Assembly: GCA_035275625.1 (NCBI GenBank)
Contig: DATEMK010000127.1
Location: forward strand, 1-18,260
Origin: DATEMK01 sp035275625
GTDB taxonomy: Bacteria > Bacteroidota > Bacteroidia > AKYH767-A > OLB10
Length of the DNA: 18,260 bases
Direction of reading: 5' to 3'
The translations under genes were made by a program, and so were the position numbers. Position 1 is the first letter of the stretch; every line of letters starts with the position of its first letter. Below, one piece after another: positions 15,140 through 18,260 of the stretch. The notes beneath the pieces were generated by a model. The model did not search any database, was not told where the DNA came from, and saw nothing but the letters and a program-made list of their open reading frames with translations.

Positions 15140-18100
15140 ATGCAAAGTAAAGGCGCAATTAAGTTATTGGCTATCCTGTTCGCAATCGTATGCATTTACC
15201 AGCTTTCATTCACTCTTGTGACAAGAATGGCTGAAAATAAGGCGTTGGAAAAAACCGGAGGTGATGCGAAAATGTATCAGGCTTACCTTGACAGTATGCA
15301 GACGGTAGGAATTTATAACCTCGGGGTAAAAGATTATACTTACCAGGAATGTAAAGAACGCGAAATAAATCTCGGTCTTGACTTAAAGGGCGGCATGAAT
15401 GTAACACTGGAGGTATCAGTTGTTGATCTTATAAAAAGCATGGCGAATAACAGCACCGATGCGACATTTCTGAAAGCACTGGATATGACTCAGCAAATGC
15501 AGAAAAACAGCCAGGAAGATTTTGTAACACTGTTTGGAAGGGCATTCGAACAAACTGATCCCAACGCGAAGCTTGCTGCAGTATTTAATACCATTGATCT
15601 CCAGGACCGCATAAATTTTAATTCAACCAATGCCGATGTTATTAAAGTGATCAAATCAGAAGCGGATGCAGCTATCAGCCGGACGTTTAATATTTTAAGG
15701 ACGCGAATTGACAAGTTCGGTGTATCACAGCCGAATATTCAGCAGCTGGGATCGGGAAGAATACTTGTGGAGCTTCCCGGTGTAAAAGAACCTGAACGTG
15801 TTCGAAAATTGTTGCAGGGAACTGCCAAGCTGGAGTTCTGGGAAACATACGACAATGCAGAAGTTTTTAATTACCTGAGCCAGATAAATGATCTTCTTAA
15901 AGGTAAAAAAGATACTGCAGAAGTTGCTGATAGCTCCCTGGCAAAAGCAGATTCAAGCGCTGCTCCTGATTCTACGGTTTTGGCAAGCAATGATACGTCT
16001 GCCGGAGCTAAAAAGCCTTCCTTAATAGAAAAAATTGAAAAGGGCGATACATCTGCGGAAGCAAAAGGCGATACATCCGCGGAAGCGCAGTTTGCGAAAT
16101 TTTCCAAAGAGAATCCTTTGTTTGCTGTTTTGAGTCCTGCCATTTTTCAGAATGCCAACGGGCAAAGTGAATACCGCAAGGGTCCCGTGGTTGGATATGC
16201 TTTGATAAAGGATACCTCTAAAGTGAATGCCCTGCTGGCGATGCAGAAAGTGAAAGGGATTTTGCCCAAAGAGCTGAAGTTATTATGGAATGTCAAACCT
16301 CCTTCAGCAGAATCAAAGGCATTGGAGCTGGTTGCAATTAAAGTGACTTCGCGTGATGGCAAGGCGCCATTGGACGGTGCGGCAATTTCAGATGCACGCC
16401 AGGATTTTGGACAGTTTGGCGGAAAGCCGGAAATTTCAATGAATATGAATCCGGAAGGTGCAAAAACATGGAAACGCTTAACGGGCGAGAATGTCGGGAA
16501 AGCTGTTGCAATTGTGCTGGATGATTATGTGTATTCATTCCCTACGGTTCAGGGAGAAATTGCAGGCGGCCGGTCCTCTATTACCGGGAATTTTGAAATC
16601 AATGAGGCGAAAGATCTTGCAAACATTCTGAAAGCCGGAAAACTTCCCGCTCCTGCACGCATTATTTCAGAAGCAGTGGTGGGGCCTTCTCTTGGCCAGG
16701 AGGCAATCAATTCAGGATTGCTTTCATTTGTAATTGCTCTTATACTGGTTCTTGTTTTCATGGTGCTTTATTATAACAGCGCAGGATTTGTTGCAGATGT
16801 TGCATTGTTTGCAAACGTATTTTTCGTCCTCGGGGTACTTGCCTCTTTAGGCGCTGTGCTTACGCTTCCGGGTATTGCAGGTATTGTGCTCACTATAGGC
16901 ATGTCAGTGGATGCCAACATTCTTATTTTTGAACGTATCCGGGAGGAATTAGCTCTTGGAAAAGGTATCCGTCTTGCTATTTCTGATGGATTCAAACATG
17001 CTTTCTCTTCCATCATTGACTCCAATCTCACCACATTGATTCTCGGTATTATTCTTTATATTTTCGGAAACGGACCCATACAGGGTTTTGCAACCACCCT
17101 GATCATTGGGATTCTTACTTCGCTGTTCTGCGCAATATTTATTACCCGTTTGATTTTTGAATGGCAGTTAGAAAAAAATAAGGAGCCTAAGTTCTGGAAC
17201 AGCGTCACCAAAGGCGCTTTCAAAAACATTCATTTCAACTTCGTTGGAAAACGCAGGCTCTATTATACTTTCTCCGGTCTTATCATTGCTGCAGGTATTG
17301 CCGCTGTGGTAATAAAAGGATTAAACTTTGGTGTTGATTTCAGCGGAGGCAGAACCTTTGTGGTGCGCTTTGAAAAACCCGTTGTTACTGTTGACGTGAT
17401 TGATGCTTTGAAAGGCCCTTTCGGAAAGTCTCCTGAAGTAAAAACGTTCGGGCCCAGCAACCAGGTAAAGATCACCACTAATTATCTTATCGAAGATGCC
17501 AGCTCTGATGCAGAACAAAAAGTAAAAGACAAGCTGGCTGAAGGATTAAAAACGCTGGGTGCAGGCAACCATGAAGTGATGAGCTCACAGAAAGTGGGGC
17601 CAACCATTGCCGATGACATTAAAACTTCTTCGGTGTGGGCAATATTGATTTCATGTGCGCTGATGTTTCTCTACATCTTTATCCGTTTCCGGAGATGGCA
17701 ATATGGATTGGGCGCTGTGGTGTCTTTATTCCATGATGCGCTGGTGGTGCTTGCCTTGTTTACTATTTTTAACGGCATCCTGCCTTTCTCACTCGAAATT
17801 GACCAGCATTTTATTGCGGCTATTCTCACCGTTATGGGTTATTCGATGACAGATACCGTTGTGGTGTTTGACCGTATCCGCGAGTTTGTGGGAGTGCATC
17901 ATCATGCAACGGATGAAAAGAAGGTGATTAACGATGCATTGAATGCCACACTGAGCCGTACCATCAATACTTCACTTACGATATTTTTTGTACTGCTTGC
18001 CATCTTTATTTTTGGCGGGGAAGTGATCCGCGGATTTACTTTTGCGCTGCTGATCGGAATCGTGATCGGAACTTATTCTTCTATTTGTATTGCAACTCCT

Positions 18101-18148
18101 ATTGTGATTGATTTTGCTTCGAGGAAGCAGAAAGAGATTAAGAAATAG
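15140..18148 (+). CDS. secDF: Fused protein translocase subunit SecDF
   Basis: A 1,002-residue inner-membrane protein joining SecD and SecF, which uses the proton gradient to pull proteins out of the SecYEG channel. SecD half: first membrane helix (about 8-25), LGLDLKGG (about 77-84), a large periplasmic head, and a membrane bundle from about 526 with LPGIAGIVLTIGMSVDAN and FERIREEL near 578-604. SecF half from about 700: GVDFSGG (about 731-737), SLFHDALVVLALF, and MGYSMTDTVVVFDRIRE near 898-914. The periplasmic head carries a low-complexity Ala/Ser/Asp/Lys-rich insertion at about 255-325. It is followed by a strong terminator and has its own likely promoter, so it seems to be a single-gene unit. 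The final helix ends in a short basic tail. Confidence 0.97.
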   Translation: MQSKGAIKLLAILFAIVCIYQLSFTLVTRMAENKALEKTGGDAKMYQAYLDSMQTVGIYNLGVKDYTYQECKEREINLGLDLKGGMNVTLEVSVVDLIKSMANNSTDATFLKALDMTQQMQKNSQEDFVTLFGRAFEQTDPNAKLAAVFNTIDLQDRINFNSTNADVIKVIKSEADAAISRTFNILRTRIDKFGVSQPNIQQLGSGRILVELPGVKEPERVRKLLQGTAKLEFWETYDNAEVFNYLSQINDLLKGKKDTAEVADSSLAKADSSAAPDSTVLASNDTSAGAKKPSLIEKIEKGDTSAEAKGDTSAEAQFAKFSKENPLFAVLSPAIFQNANGQSEYRKGPVVGYALIKDTSKVNALLAMQKVKGILPKELKLLWNVKPPSAESKALELVAIKVTSRDGKAPLDGAAISDARQDFGQFGGKPEISMNMNPEGAKTWKRLTGENVGKAVAIVLDDYVYSFPTVQGEIAGGRSSITGNFEINEAKDLANILKAGKLPAPARIISEAVVGPSLGQEAINSGLLSFVIALILVLVFMVLYYNSAGFVADVALFANVFFVLGVLASLGAVLTLPGIAGIVLTIGMSVDANILIFERIREELALGKGIRLAISDGFKHAFSSIIDSNLTTLILGIILYIFGNGPIQGFATTLIIGILTSLFCAIFITRLIFEWQLEKNKEPKFWNSVTKGAFKNIHFNFVGKRRLYYTFSGLIIAAGIAAVVIKGLNFGVDFSGGRTFVVRFEKPVVTVDVIDALKGPFGKSPEVKTFGPSNQVKITTNYLIEDASSDAEQKVKDKLAEGLKTLGAGNHEVMSSQKVGPTIADDIKTSSVWAILISCALMFLYIFIRFRRWQYGLGAVVSLFHDALVVLALFTIFNGILPFSLEIDQHFIAAILTVMGYSMTDTVVVFDRIREFVGVHHHATDEKKVINDALNATLSRTINTSLTIFFVLLAIFIFGGEVIRGFTFALLIGIVIGTYSSICIATPIVIDFASRKQKEIKK
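16040..16087 (+). repeat. 24-bp tandem duplication within secDF
   Basis: Two adjacent 24-bp units each encode KGDTSAEA (residues 301-308 and 309-316). They differ at only three silent bases, so the duplication is probably recent. It lies in the low-complexity periplasmic insertion, where length change should be tolerated. Confidence 0.9.
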
Positions 18149-18205
18149 TTTCCGTTCTGATGGCCACTGTTGGAGGTTTGCTTTGATTTCAAACAGTGTA
18201 AAAAA

Positions 18206-18246
18206 AAATAAACCGGGCTGAGAAATTTTCTCAGCCCGGTTTATTT
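18206..18246. terminator. Bidirectional intrinsic terminator after secDF
   Basis: A perfect 41-bp dyad centred on 18226: the 20-base left arm (18206-18225) pairs completely with 18227-18246. The GC core AACCGGGCTGAG lies between an A-run upstream (18200-18208) and a T-rich tract downstream, so it can end transcription from either side. It lies 57 bp after the secDF stop. Confidence 0.92.
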
Positions 18247-18260
18247 ATATGCTGATTCTG

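Noticed and set aside
1..18260. CRISPR array, insertion sequence, toxin-antitoxin or phage defence module
   Set aside because: No regularly spaced repeats with unique spacers, no transposase or integrase motifs and no small toxin-antitoxin gene pairs were found on either strand.

Overview
The window looks like a chromosomal segment of a Bacteroidota organism. The best evidence is a 2,088-residue secreted protein that ends in a type IX secretion (T9SS) C-terminal sorting domain, a secretion system restricted to this phylum. Supporting signs are AT-rich DNA, starts preceded by A-rich leaders with no Shine-Dalgarno sequence, matches to the phylum's TAnnTTTG -7 promoter element, a fused SecD-SecF protein, and a sigma-54 activator without a DNA-binding helix-turn-helix. 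I cannot name a genus.

Layout. 1-2379 (+): the tail of a probable glycosyltransferase, a family-4-type glycosyltransferase and a family-2 glycosyltransferase, read as the end of a surface-polysaccharide locus. 2381-8647 (-): one giant gene convergent with the glycosyltransferases, with stop codons one base apart. It encodes a T9SS-exported PKD-repeat protein with two predicted six-bladed beta-propeller modules. 8731-9315 (+): the divergent house-cleaning NTP pyrophosphatase RdgB/HAM1. 9529-11844 (+): a two-gene NatA/NatB-like ABC exporter operon. 11918-12865 (+): a Ppx/GppA phosphatase behind a tandem heptamer array. 12969-14138 and 14187-14933 (+): two adjacent response regulators, one AAA+ sigma-54 type and one LytTR type, with no sensor kinase in the window. 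15140-18148 (+): secDF, closed by a strong bidirectional terminator.

How they connect. SecDF supports Sec-dependent passage across the inner membrane, which the PKD protein needs before T9SS carries it over the outer membrane. The glycosyltransferases could contribute to the surface glycan on which such proteins are often anchored; that link is inferred from position only. The remaining genes are housekeeping or regulatory and show no sign of recent transfer.

The most unusual content is in the giant protein. A ~290-residue propeller seems to be inserted inside a PKD domain. The whole 733-residue unit (split PKD, propeller, four PKDs) is duplicated in tandem, and one 300-bp tract of the two copies is almost identical while the rest has diverged. 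Other noteworthy items are the heptamer array before ppx, a 16-bp inverted repeat before the sigma-54 activator, and GC-rich dyad elements in intergenic gaps.
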